NCBI GenBank assembly: GCA_023511295.1
Contig: JAIMBT010000011.1
Span: 1-64,000 of the forward strand
Source: Alicyclobacillus sp.
GTDB taxonomy: Bacteria > Bacillota > Bacilli > Alicyclobacillales > Alicyclobacillaceae
Direction: 5' to 3'
Length of the DNA: 64,000 bases
The notes beneath the pieces are model-generated. The model searched no databases, was not told the DNA's origin, and saw only the letters and a list, made by a program, of their open reading frames with translations. A program made the translations under genes and the position numbers. Below are positions 7,676 to 16,090 of the stretch, one piece after another; position 1 is the first letter of the stretch, and every line of letters begins with the position of its first letter.

Positions 7676-9162
7676 CACTGATCCCACCCGATGAGTGCGC
7701 CCGGTCCTTCCGGTGGCGCGAGTTGTTCGATACTGCACGCCCCCTGCTCGTATGGGAGCATGTCGTCCATTTCGCGAGAGGCCGTTGGAATCACAAACCG
7801 CTCGTTGTACTTGGCCACGCCAAACAACCGGGCCATTCGTTCCAGTTGTTCTGCCGTCAGCCCGCTCTCACGCAACAAGATATCCGCGTCCGGCAGATCT
7901 CCAACCGTACGGTTTCGCATGTGCACGCGCATGGCCGTGAGGCGACGTAGGACATTGCGAATGATTGTCACGTCGCCAGCCGTCAGAATGGATGCGAGGT
8001 ACTCCATCGGAATGCGCATCTCGTCAATGGCCGCGAGGTACCCTTTTGCCGACAGACTCCCCTCGTTTTCGATGTGGTTCATGATAGGGCTGAGCGGCGG
8101 TACATACCACACCATCGGCAGGGTGCGGAATTCCGGGTGAAGCGGCAGGGCCACCTTGTACTCCATCGCCATCTGGTACACCGGCGAGTTTTGCGCGGCT
8201 TCAATCCAAGAGTCGTTGATCCCTTGCGCCTGCGCCTCTCGGATCACGTCCGGATCATGTGGATTGAGGAACAGGGACAATTGCGACTCATACAGGTCCT
8301 GGTCATCCGAGGCCGAAGCGGCTTCACGGACGCGATCAGCATCATACAAGAGCACCCCGAGATATCGGATCCGACCAACACACGTTTCCGAACAGATGGT
8401 GGTCAGCCCGGCCTCGATTCGGGGGTAACAGAAGGTGCACTTCTCCGCCTTGTGTGTGTTCCAATTGAAGTAGACCTTTTTATACGGACAGGCGCTGACG
8501 CAGAAGCGCCAACCCCGGCAGGCCTCTTGATCGACCAAGACGATACCGTCCTCATCCCGCTTGTACAAGGCACCCGAAGGGCAGCCGGCCACGCACGCCG
8601 GGTTTAGACAGTGCTCGCAAATGCGAGGCAGGTACATCATAAACGTCTGTTCATATTCGAACGCGACGTGTGTCTGGACGTGTTCGAAGTTTGGGTCGGT
8701 TGGGGCAATACTGCGACCTCCCGCGAGATCATCGTCCCAGTTGGGGCCCCACACCGGGTTGTCCATGCGTTTACCCGTCAGGCTGGACATCGGGCGGGCG
8801 ACCGGCTGATGCTCGCGTCGGGGGCTCTCCAGTAGGTTTGCATAGTCGTAAGTCCACGGTTCATAGTAATCGTCAATGACGGGCATGTCCGACGGCCCAA
8901 AAATGTTCGACAGTCGCTTCGCGGCACTCCCACCGCGCAGAGATAGCCGGCCGTTGCGAAGCGTCCAACCCCCCCGGTACGTCTCTTGATCCTCCCAGCG
9001 TTTCGGATATCCGGGTCCGGGCCTCGTTTCCACATTATTGAACCAGATGTACTCGGTCCCCGGGCGGCTGGTCCACGTGTTCTTGCATGTGACGCTGCAC
9101 GTGTGGCACCCGATGCACTTGTCGAGGTTCATGACCATCGCGACCTGCGCCTTAATCTTCAA
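7675..9162 (-). CDS. narH: Respiratory nitrate reductase beta subunit
   Basis: 495 aa iron-sulfur subunit wiring NarI haems to NarG. It contains four clustered Cys motifs for one [3Fe-4S] and three [4Fe-4S] centres: CIGCHTCSVTCKNTW near the N-terminus, CEHCLNPACVAGCPSG, CRGWRFCVSACPYKK (the Trp marks the [3Fe-4S] site) and CTFC...CSETC. Length matches the family (~490-510). The start overlaps the narG stop by 11 nt. The protein is cytoplasmic, membrane-attached through NarI. Confidence 0.97.
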   Translation of the reverse strand: MKIKAQVAMVMNLDKCIGCHTCSVTCKNTWTSRPGTEYIWFNNVETRPGPGYPKRWEDQETYRGGWTLRNGRLSLRGGSAAKRLSNIFGPSDMPVIDDYYEPWTYDYANLLESPRREHQPVARPMSSLTGKRMDNPVWGPNWDDDLAGGRSIAPTDPNFEHVQTHVAFEYEQTFMMYLPRICEHCLNPACVAGCPSGALYKRDEDGIVLVDQEACRGWRFCVSACPYKKVYFNWNTHKAEKCTFCYPRIEAGLTTICSETCVGRIRYLGVLLYDADRVREAASASDDQDLYESQLSLFLNPHDPDVIREAQAQGINDSWIEAAQNSPVYQMAMEYKVALPLHPEFRTLPMVWYVPPLSPIMNHIENEGSLSAKGYLAAIDEMRIPMEYLASILTAGDVTIIRNVLRRLTAMRVHMRNRTVGDLPDADILLRESGLTAEQLERMARLFGVAKYNERFVIPTASREMDDMLPYEQGACSIEQLAPPEGPGALIGWDQ

Positions 9163-12100
9163 GCCACTGCACCTCCTTCAACGGGCGGACATAGGCGATG
9201 GAATCGCGCTGATGGCCCGTCGGACCGTAGTAATTGAACCCGTACGATAGCTGCGCGTAGCCGCCAATCATGTGCGTAGGTTTCGGGATGACTCGGGTCA
9301 CACTGTTATGCGTACCGCCCCGATCTCCGGTAATCTGGGTCCCCGGCACGGTCACAGTGCGGTCCTGCGCGTGATACATCATGGCAACTCCTTGCGGGAG
9401 CCGGTACGTGACAACGGCCCGCGCAGCAATCACGCCGTTTCGGTTGTACACCTCGACCCAGTCGTTATCTCGGATTCCGCCCCGCTTCGCATCCTCCTCG
9501 CTGAGCCACAGAGTTGGTCCCCCCCGGAACAGGCTGAGCATCCTTGGCGTGTCAGCGTAGGTCGTGTGGATTCCCCACTTCTGGTGCGGGGTCAAGTACC
9601 GCACGGTGATAGCCGTCCCGTCGTCCGGAACTTCCTCTGCCGGGGACCGAAACGGCCCGATTTCGAGGGGCGGCCGATACACCGGCAAACCTTCGCCGAA
9701 CTCCAACATCACCTCGTGATCTAGGTAGAACGACTGCCGTCCCGTGAGCGTTCGCCACGGGATTTTGTACTCGACGTTCGATGTAAACGGTGAATACCGC
9801 CGGTCCGCTCCTTCCAGGCCGCTCCAGACCGGGGCTGCCAGTGTAAACTGAGGTTGTGCGGTGATGGACTGCAGTGTGTGCCCGATGGCGCGGTGGTGTT
9901 CGGCATCCTTCGTCAGCTCTAAGCCCGTAATCTGCTCGAGCGCTGCCCACTCTTCGAACGCGCGCTCTCCATTCGTGGCGCCTGACAACGTTAAGATGGC
10001 TTCCACGACGTTTTTATCGGACTCCAGTGACGGACGTCCGTATCCAATTCCCGGTGTCCGATGCGTGCCAACACGGCTCGCCAGTTCCTTGTAGGCAGCC
10101 TCCCCGGATATCGTGATGCCTTTGGTCGTGATCACCTTTTCGGCCAATGGCCCCAACGTTACGAACTGTTGGTACAGGTTCGGGTAATCCCGGTGTACCA
10201 CAACAAAGTTCGGCATCGTCTGACCGGGAATCGCGGCACACTCGCCCTTACGCCAGTCTCGAACCTTACCGAACGGCTGCGCAATCTCGCCGACCGCGTC
10301 GTGTCCGAGCGGCACCATGACCACGTCGTCTCGCGCCCGCAGGTGTTGTTCGGCGAGTGCGGAGAAAGTCTCGGCCAACTTGCGAAAGGCCCCCCAGTCG
10401 CTGCGCGTTTCCCAGGGCGGCGAGATAGCCGGGTTGAAGGAGTGAACGTAAGGGTGCATATCGGTCGAAGACAAATCGTACTTCTCGTACCACGTAGCTG
10501 CGGGCAGGACGATGTCAGCGTACAAGGCCGTCGAAGTCATCCGAAAGTCGACGTCGACCATCAGATCCACTTTTCCGATGGGAGCCTCCTCCGGAACGCG
10601 AATCGTCTCCGGCCGCCAGGAAGCGGCTTCATCCGCCAAAACATGCCCGGAACTCCCAAGCATGTGCTTGATGAAGTACTCGTGTCCTTTGCCACTGGCT
10701 CCGAGTAGATTGGAGCGCCAGACGAAGAACACCCGTGGGAACGTGAGCGGATTGTCGGGGTCCTCCACGGCGAATTGTACCTCCCCGCCTGCAACCCGCG
10801 CTGCCACGTCCGCCGCAATCTCCTCGTCGGTCTTCGCACCTCTTGATCTCGCTTCGTCCACCAAGTCCAAAGAGTTCTGCAGGAACTGTGGATACGACGG
10901 CTGCCAACCCAGCCGTGCAGACAACGCCGCCATGTCGGCGGGATGAAGGGACTGGAACCGGGACCCGTACGGTGTGCCAATCGTCCGCGTATCCAACTCC
11001 TCGTAACGGTACTGATCAGACACAAAGTAGAAGAACAGCGTCCCCTGCATCTGCCGGGCTGGCTTCACCCAGTCGTGGCCAAAAGCGACGGTTCCCCATC
11101 CTTCAAGCGGACGAACCTTTTCCTGCCCCACGTAGTGCGCCCATCCTCCGCCATTAACGCCTTCCGCCCCCGTCAACAACACAAGGTTTAGAATGCACCG
11201 GTAAATGAGGTCACTGTGATACCAGTGATTGGTCCCGGCTCCCATCGCAATCATCGATTTCCCGCGGGTGCGTGCGGCGTTGTCCGCAAACTCCCGGGCA
11301 ACGCGAATTGCGTCGCTCCGTTTCACGCCTGTGATGCGCTCTTGCCACGCCGGCGTGCAGGGGACATCGTCGTCGTAATCGCGGGGATAGTCGCCAGGTA
11401 AACCGCGGTTGACCCCGCACTGCGCCAACATCAAGTCGAAGACCGTCGTCACAAACACGCTGTCTCCGTTCGACATCTCGATCCGCTTCATCGGCACGCC
11501 GCGATGCAGCAATTCTGCTTGCCCCGACCCAGTAAAATGCGGCATTTCGACGATACCGACCTGGTCCGATGCGTCCATCAACCCGAGCGCCGGGGCGATG
11601 GGGGCTCCGGATGCGTCCTCTAGTTTGAGGTTCCACCGACCCGACTTGTCCCACCGATACCCGATGCTGCCAATCGGGACAGCGGCCCGGCCTTGCTGCT
11701 CGTCCCACACGACAGGCTTCCACTCCGCGTGCGCCTCGGTCGAACCGAGATCGGCAGCGGTCAAGAGGCGGTCCATCCGGTAGCCGCTGGCAACCTCGCG
11801 CAGTGTGACGAGAAACGGTAGATCCGTAAATTGTTTCACGTACTCCGCGAAATACGGTTCGAGCCGGTCGACGTAGAATTCCTTTAAAATGACGTGCGTC
11901 ATCGCCATGGCAAGTGCCCCGTCCGTACCGGCTTTCGCTGGCAGCCACTGATCTGCAAACTTGATGTACTCTGCGTAGTCAGGGCTGACCCCAATCACCT
12001 TTGTGCCGTTGTAGCGGGCCTCCACCATGAAGTGCGCGTCCGGCGTCCGCGTCATCGGGAGGTTGGTCCCCCAAATGATGAAGTACTTTGCGTTGTACCA

Positions 12101-12832
12101 GTCTCCACTCTCCGGTACGTCCGTCTGCTCGCCCCAGATCTGAGGTGATGCAGGCGGAAGGTCGGCGTACCAATCGTAAAAACTCAGGATGGAGCCGCCA
12201 ATCAGCGACAAGAATCGCGACCCTGCGGCATAACTGACCTGCGACATCGCCGGAATGGGACTGAACCCAGTGACGCGGTCCGGTCCGTACTTCCGGATGG
12301 TGTGAATCGTCGCCGCTGCGATGAGTTCACTGACCTCTTCCCAGGAGCACCGGACAAAACCGCCTTTGCCGCGGGCGGTCACCCAGGCCTTTCGTTTCTC
12401 GGGATTCGACGCAATCCGCTCCCACGCTGCGACTGGGTCCGCCTGTTTGCGCTCTTCTCTCCAGAACGCCAGCAATTCTTTGCGGATGTACGGAAATTTG
12501 ACGCGCATCGGACTGTAGATATACCACGAAAAACTCGCTCCGCGCGGACAACCCCGCGGTTCGTATTCCGGGAAATCGTGGCCGAGGGACGGGTAGTCCA
12601 CCTGCTGTGTTTCCCAGGTGATAATGCCGTCTTTTACGAAAATCTGCCAGCTGCACGACCCTGTGCAGTTGACGCCATGCGTCGAGCGGACAATGCGGTC
12701 GTGTTGCCACCGATGCCGGTACATATTCTCCCAATACCGCGCACGGCGACTGAGCTCCGTCCAATCCTGATTGATACGGGGGCCACGCCGAAGGTAGAGA
12801 ATCCGCTTCCAATACGGCAGATGTCTGGTCAC
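9152..12832 (-). CDS. narG: Respiratory nitrate reductase alpha subunit (Mo-bisMGD)
   Basis: 1,226 aa catalytic subunit reducing nitrate to nitrite at a molybdenum bis-MGD centre facing the cytoplasm. His52, Cys56, Cys60 and Cys95 provide the FS0 cluster (E. coli His49/Cys53/Cys57/Cys92). The Mo-ligand Asp sits in YDWYADLPPASP near residue 225 (E. coli Asp222). There is no twin-arginine signal, consistent with cytoplasmic Nar. Length is close to E. coli NarG (1,247). The ATG overlaps the stop of the preceding small gene (ATGA). Confidence 0.98.
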   Translation of the reverse strand: MTRHLPYWKRILYLRRGPRINQDWTELSRRARYWENMYRHRWQHDRIVRSTHGVNCTGSCSWQIFVKDGIITWETQQVDYPSLGHDFPEYEPRGCPRGASFSWYIYSPMRVKFPYIRKELLAFWREERKQADPVAAWERIASNPEKRKAWVTARGKGGFVRCSWEEVSELIAAATIHTIRKYGPDRVTGFSPIPAMSQVSYAAGSRFLSLIGGSILSFYDWYADLPPASPQIWGEQTDVPESGDWYNAKYFIIWGTNLPMTRTPDAHFMVEARYNGTKVIGVSPDYAEYIKFADQWLPAKAGTDGALAMAMTHVILKEFYVDRLEPYFAEYVKQFTDLPFLVTLREVASGYRMDRLLTAADLGSTEAHAEWKPVVWDEQQGRAAVPIGSIGYRWDKSGRWNLKLEDASGAPIAPALGLMDASDQVGIVEMPHFTGSGQAELLHRGVPMKRIEMSNGDSVFVTTVFDLMLAQCGVNRGLPGDYPRDYDDDVPCTPAWQERITGVKRSDAIRVAREFADNAARTRGKSMIAMGAGTNHWYHSDLIYRCILNLVLLTGAEGVNGGGWAHYVGQEKVRPLEGWGTVAFGHDWVKPARQMQGTLFFYFVSDQYRYEELDTRTIGTPYGSRFQSLHPADMAALSARLGWQPSYPQFLQNSLDLVDEARSRGAKTDEEIAADVAARVAGGEVQFAVEDPDNPLTFPRVFFVWRSNLLGASGKGHEYFIKHMLGSSGHVLADEAASWRPETIRVPEEAPIGKVDLMVDVDFRMTSTALYADIVLPAATWYEKYDLSSTDMHPYVHSFNPAISPPWETRSDWGAFRKLAETFSALAEQHLRARDDVVMVPLGHDAVGEIAQPFGKVRDWRKGECAAIPGQTMPNFVVVHRDYPNLYQQFVTLGPLAEKVITTKGITISGEAAYKELASRVGTHRTPGIGYGRPSLESDKNVVEAILTLSGATNGERAFEEWAALEQITGLELTKDAEHHRAIGHTLQSITAQPQFTLAAPVWSGLEGADRRYSPFTSNVEYKIPWRTLTGRQSFYLDHEVMLEFGEGLPVYRPPLEIGPFRSPAEEVPDDGTAITVRYLTPHQKWGIHTTYADTPRMLSLFRGGPTLWLSEEDAKRGGIRDNDWVEVYNRNGVIAARAVVTYRLPQGVAMMYHAQDRTVTVPGTQITGDRGGTHNSVTRVIPKPTHMIGGYAQLSYGFNYYGPTGHQRDSIAYVRPLKEVQWLED

Positions 12833-13101
12833 CGCGTCTCCCCCCTCCTTGCCAACGGGTTGTAGTCTTCACCGACCAGCCGAAACGCAGCTTCCCCGGC
12901 TGCCAGTTCTCTGACAAACGCGGGCCAGTCGGGCACATTGGCCGCTGCGAGAATCAACCGTTGCAGCACGTCCGGCTTGCGCACCTGTGTGATACGCTGC
13001 GCAACGTCCCCGGGTACCGCTCCGAAGCGCATCTGGAGGAGCGTATACAGGTCCTCCCGGTCAATTTCGAGAGCCTGCTCAATCCATGCAGGTTCGTCCA
13101 T
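12829..13101 (-). CDS. Small nar-operon protein, helical, unknown role
   Basis: 90 aa from ATG 13101 (AAAGGGGGAGC upstream; the track of open codons to 13308 overlaps the next gene). The body (LLQMRFGAVPGDVAQRITQV...LQRLILAAANV) is helical and faintly resembles the DUF4351 domain found at the end of Rpn-type proteins, but much is uncertain. Its stop overlaps the narG start, so it is translated with narG and may affect nitrate reductase synthesis or assembly; no function can be stated. Confidence 0.7.
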   Translation of the reverse strand: MDEPAWIEQALEIDREDLYTLLQMRFGAVPGDVAQRITQVRKPDVLQRLILAAANVPDWPAFVRELAAGEAAFRLVGEDYNPLARRGETR

Positions 13102-13118
13102 ACGAGTCGCTCCCCCTT

Positions 13119-13523
13119 TCATATTGACTGGTTTCGTATTCTCTGCCGGTACTCCGCAACGACGGCTCGCTGACAGGCGGCTGCGGCCTCGTCTGTGAAA
13201 GCGGCCAAACCGTCGTCGAGCCACAGGACGTCGGCTTGCGGCAGTTGGTACGAGAAACTTTCGCGAAATTCCGGTCCAACCCGAATCACCAACTCGCGGA
13301 CGCTGCACTCTTCGTCGAGGTCACCTCCGAATGCGTGTGCGGCCTGTGCAGCATATGCACCGTGGTCCGTGTCACCGTTGCCAGCTTTCGTGGCGGCCGA
13401 AGCAACGCGCCGGATGGAAGCCGCGAAGTCGCCGGGATTCAGGCCGGCGGCCGCGAATCGGGCGGCCACCCATCGGTATAATTCTGGAGCTGCCGCACGG
13501 AGTGGAATTTCAACCCTCGACAT
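13119..13523 (-). CDS. Unknown nar-operon protein
   Basis: 134 aa from ATG 13523, which follows AAGGGGGG and overlaps the end of the haemerythrin-like gene by 14 nt. No family recognised. It is Ala-rich and probably globular: an N-terminal helical half (LYRWVAARFAAAGLNPGDF) and a C-terminal half with a strand-like VLWLDDGLAAF. No signal peptide or membrane segment. Tight packing between its neighbours argues for a role linked to nitrate reduction or its regulation. Confidence 0.7.
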   Translation of the reverse strand: MSRVEIPLRAAAPELYRWVAARFAAAGLNPGDFAASIRRVASAATKAGNGDTDHGAYAAQAAHAFGGDLDEECSVRELVIRVGPEFRESFSYQLPQADVLWLDDGLAAFTDEAAAACQRAVVAEYRQRIRNQSI

Positions 13524-13953
13524 CCCGTGCACCCCCCTTGTCAGCGAACAGGAACGATTCCTCGTCGCGGCTGTGTATCGCATCTAGCAACAGCAACGCC
13601 TCCAGTCGTTCGATGACCCCTGCTGTCCAGCCACGCTCCGACAACAGCCGTTGCGTTTCTGCATGCAGCGTCCGCAGGAGGTCGTGATCTCTCGTCAAAC
13701 GAATGATGGCACTGGATTTCGACGCATCTGCGCGGACCAGGTCCTGATATAAGCCGGTTTCCTCGGCGTCCGCGTGCGCCAATATTCGGGTGTCCCAGTG
13801 TTCGAGCAACACGTCACACAGCTGGAGCGCCTTCACCGAGTCACCTTGTGCACTGACGGACTTTAGCATCCGCGTCAAGTGCACCGCTTCTTCGAGTGCA
13901 GCCTGGTGAATGGCGTGGTGCGTGTCGCGCTGCGTTAATCCAGGACCAGACAC
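13510..13953 (-). CDS. Haemerythrin-like (HHE domain) protein
   Basis: 147 aa from GTG 13953, preceded by the near-perfect AAAGGAGGTG; the frame open to 14580 is only a shadow of the transporter gene. The sequence has a four-helix HHE pattern: THHAIHQAALEEAVHL, HWDTRILAHADAEETGLYQD, LTRDHDLLRTLHAET and HSRDEESFLF, giving His and Glu residues for a diiron site. Such proteins bind O2 or NO. In the nar operon it may sense or buffer NO formed from nitrite; that is inference. Confidence 0.8.
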   Translation of the reverse strand: MSGPGLTQRDTHHAIHQAALEEAVHLTRMLKSVSAQGDSVKALQLCDVLLEHWDTRILAHADAEETGLYQDLVRADASKSSAIIRLTRDHDLLRTLHAETQRLLSERGWTAGVIERLEALLLLDAIHSRDEESFLFADKGGARDVEG

Positions 13954-13982
13954 GCCCCCACCTCCTTTCCGCCCATAACGTA

Positions 13983-15020
13983 TCACCCGTCGTGAAAAGA
14001 CGGTGTCAGCACCCAATCCACGCCGACCAGGCACCAACAAGTGAGTCCTGCCACCAGAAATGCCCGCATACCCTGGTCGAGGAAGTGCAGACCAGGGAGC
14101 GTGCTCATGACGTGCAGAGACGCGCCGTACATCCCGATGGGGAACACGATGCTCCACAGAGTGGGGTCGTACCGCAGGTCTCGCATGCGGCGGTTCTTCC
14201 AGATGCCCATGATGACGAGCAGGGGGATCCACCACGTGCCCCACGCCCACATCGTGACTGTGAACGCCACAACAAATGGGTGAACCGCTGACAAGAAATG
14301 TGTTGGCGTCGCTGGCACGGCCAAGCGGCCTCCCGCGACCGCAGTGATGGCCATCGCCCCCATGTTGATCCAGTACGGCGGCGACAAATCCTCCCGACGG
14401 ACCGGGTGGAAGAAGAACCGGTACACAATCAGGACAATGAAGATGAGGTACAGCAGAATGCCGAAGGACCAGAACACATACGACGCGAACAGCAAAAACA
14501 CAGCCTGGGTCCGAAACATCCCTCCAACAATCGTTGCGACAACGGACAGTGACTGGGTCGCGACTGTTGCAATCAGCCACGAACCGTTCACCGCCTGCTC
14601 AACGGGAAGCCGGTTATAGAACAACAACGTGGCAAAAATGGTGTACAAAAGCGCCAACCAGGTGACACCGGCCACGAGACCCAATCCAACGACCGGCCAC
14701 ACGAACCCCGACTGGCTGAGCCGCGTCGCCAAAATATCCGTTCCTGCGACAAATGTGAAGTAACCGAAGACGCGCCGCGGGTCCAAAACGTCTGCCCGGA
14801 CGTCACGCGGGAAACAGAACAACCGTACCAGGTACACAACAAACAACCACAGGTAGAGGCCGACTGCAACCACCAACAATCCAACGGACAGCAGGTTCCA
14901 CTCGGCAAACTTAGCGACGACCGACAGGATGCCCGTTGCCATGACCAACGCGAAGTAGCCTGGGTACAGGGCCTTCAGCCGAGCGTCGGGCCCATCAAAC
15001 GGCGGTTCGTGTCCGCGCAT
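13983..15020 (-). CDS. TDT/SLAC1-family anion transporter
   Basis: 345 aa integral membrane protein with about ten hydrophobic segments, belonging to the tellurite-resistance/dicarboxylate transporter (TehA, SLAC1) family. It opens YPGYFALVMATGILSVVAKF, a family hallmark, and ends with a helix before a short cytoplasmic tail. It is the first gene of the nar operon. Plant SLAC1/SLAH relatives conduct nitrate and chloride; with no narK in sight, this may be the nitrate or nitrite path. That substrate assignment is inference. ATG 15020 follows AAAGGGTG. Confidence 0.85.
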   Translation of the reverse strand: MRGHEPPFDGPDARLKALYPGYFALVMATGILSVVAKFAEWNLLSVGLLVVAVGLYLWLFVVYLVRLFCFPRDVRADVLDPRRVFGYFTFVAGTDILATRLSQSGFVWPVVGLGLVAGVTWLALLYTIFATLLFYNRLPVEQAVNGSWLIATVATQSLSVVATIVGGMFRTQAVFLLFASYVFWSFGILLYLIFIVLIVYRFFFHPVRREDLSPPYWINMGAMAITAVAGGRLAVPATPTHFLSAVHPFVVAFTVTMWAWGTWWIPLLVIMGIWKNRRMRDLRYDPTLWSIVFPIGMYGASLHVMSTLPGLHFLDQGMRAFLVAGLTCWCLVGVDWVLTPSFHDG

Positions 15021-15066
15021 CGCAACACCCTTTCACTGCCGAAGTTGGGATCGATGATTTCTGACA

Positions 15067-15094
15067 ATTATACCACAAGTGTCCCCTTTGGTAA
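15067..15094 (-). promoter_or_regulatory. Probable promoter of the nar operon
   Basis: On the minus strand TTACCA (15094-15089), 16-bp spacer, TATAAT (15072-15067), about 47 bp before the transporter start. The -10 is perfect and the -35 weak, as for an activated promoter. No clear FNR (TGTGA-N6-TCACA) site was found. Confidence 0.5.
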
Positions 15095-15255
15095 GACTTT
15101 CTATGTACGGTGAAGCGTCCGCCTCTGCCACCGCTTCTTTGTCGTCATGCCTTGTCGGTGTGATCCCCCGCACGGCAACCCGGCTCGAGTTTGCGGTACG
15201 ATACCCGTGAGCCGGAACGGCCCGCGGGGCGCTGGCCGGAAAGGAGGAGTGAGGC

Positions 15256-15492
15256 ATGGCATTTGTCATCACATCGCCCTGTATCGGCGTGAAGGACGCT
15301 TCTTGCGTCGAGGCATGTCCCGTCGACTGCATTGAAGACGCTGGCGAGACGTATTTGATTGACCCGAATGTCTGCATCGACTGCGGCGCGTGCGAAGCGG
15401 TGTGCCCCGTCACCGCCATCTTCCACGAAGACTTCGTGCCGGACTTCGACCGCGACTGGATTGACAAGAATCGCGCGTTCTACGAACGCTAA
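15256..15492 (+). CDS. Ferredoxin, 7Fe type
   Basis: 78 aa small electron carrier. The first cluster motif CIGVKDASCVEACPVDC has the wide Cys spacing of a [3Fe-4S] site; the second, CIDCGACEAVCP, binds [4Fe-4S]. This arrangement matches the 7Fe ferredoxins of Bacillus and Alicyclobacillus. GGAAAGGAGG precedes the ATG. It is transcribed alone between two divergent/convergent operons and may serve the formate dehydrogenase-like enzyme next door. Confidence 0.95.
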   Translation: MAFVITSPCIGVKDASCVEACPVDCIEDAGETYLIDPNVCIDCGACEAVCPVTAIFHEDFVPDFDRDWIDKNRAFYER

Positions 15493-15521
15493 CGCATGGG
15501 AACACAGGTCGCATGTGAATG

Positions 15522-15574
15522 CGCACAGAGGCCGTGCGAGCCCCGGTTCAACCGAGGGCGACGGCCTCTGTGCG
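15522..15574. terminator. Hairpin between convergent fdx and DUF1641 genes
   Basis: CGCACAGAGGCCGT (15522-15535) and ACGGCCTCTGTGCG (15561-15574) form a perfect 14-bp stem with a 25-nt loop. It lies between two converging gene ends, so a bidirectional terminator is likely, although the U-tracts are poor. Confidence 0.6.
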
Positions 15575-16072
15575 TCAGTTCGGTTCGCCCATGGATGTCT
15601 CGCCGGACGCCGCCTCTCGCGCCGCGGCACCGAGCCCTTTCAACACGGTGAGCCCGACAGACAGGCCTTGCGCCACGTCCGGGTCTCCCAGCGCACGCAA
15701 CAGGTCGACCACCCCGTGGACCTGCACCGGCGACTCCGACCGCGCCAATTGCGTGGCCCGAGCTACGCCCTGAAGCAGGGCTGCGGTCGCCTTGGGATCA
15801 AGAGCGGACATGCCTTGCAACAGGGCAATGGCGTTCTTGATCAGCCCGAGCGCTCCGGGGGTCTCGGCCTGCCGGACCACAATCTCCAGCAGACTGTCTG
15901 CTTGCTCCATCACCGCGCGCATCGCTTGCAACACGCCGCGCCGATGCATCCACTCCAACAGTTCGACCGCTTCCGTCACGGCTTCGTGATGGTCCGACCA
16001 CAGTTGCCCCGGGCTGGCCGGTACGGACGAGACAAAGCTGTCGTCCGGGACCACTCGAATCGGTTTCGCCAT
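15575..16072 (-). CDS. DUF1641 protein (YrhD-like)
   Basis: 165 aa from ATG 16072, which has the better spacing to GGGAGGAGGG; a GTG two codons upstream is the alternative. DUF1641 proteins are all-helical and usually sit beside formate dehydrogenase-like genes (B. subtilis yrhD-yrhE). A conserved-looking core is PGALGLIKNAIALLQGMSALDP. It lacks metal motifs or membrane helices, and may be an accessory or assembly factor for the enzyme encoded 18 bp upstream. Confidence 0.85.
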   Translation of the reverse strand: MAKPIRVVPDDSFVSSVPASPGQLWSDHHEAVTEAVELLEWMHRRGVLQAMRAVMEQADSLLEIVVRQAETPGALGLIKNAIALLQGMSALDPKATAALLQGVARATQLARSESPVQVHGVVDLLRALGDPDVAQGLSVGLTVLKGLGAAAREAASGETSMGEPN

Positions 16073-16090
16073 ACGCACCCTCCTCCCTGG

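Noticed and set aside
13983-14580. N-terminal extension of the haemerythrin-like gene
   Set aside because: It lies wholly inside the transporter gene; the GTG with AAAGGAGGTG at 13953 is the real start.
15020-15256. FNR-type site before the nar operon
   Set aside because: No TGTGA-N6-TCACA-like sequence was found; half-sites only.
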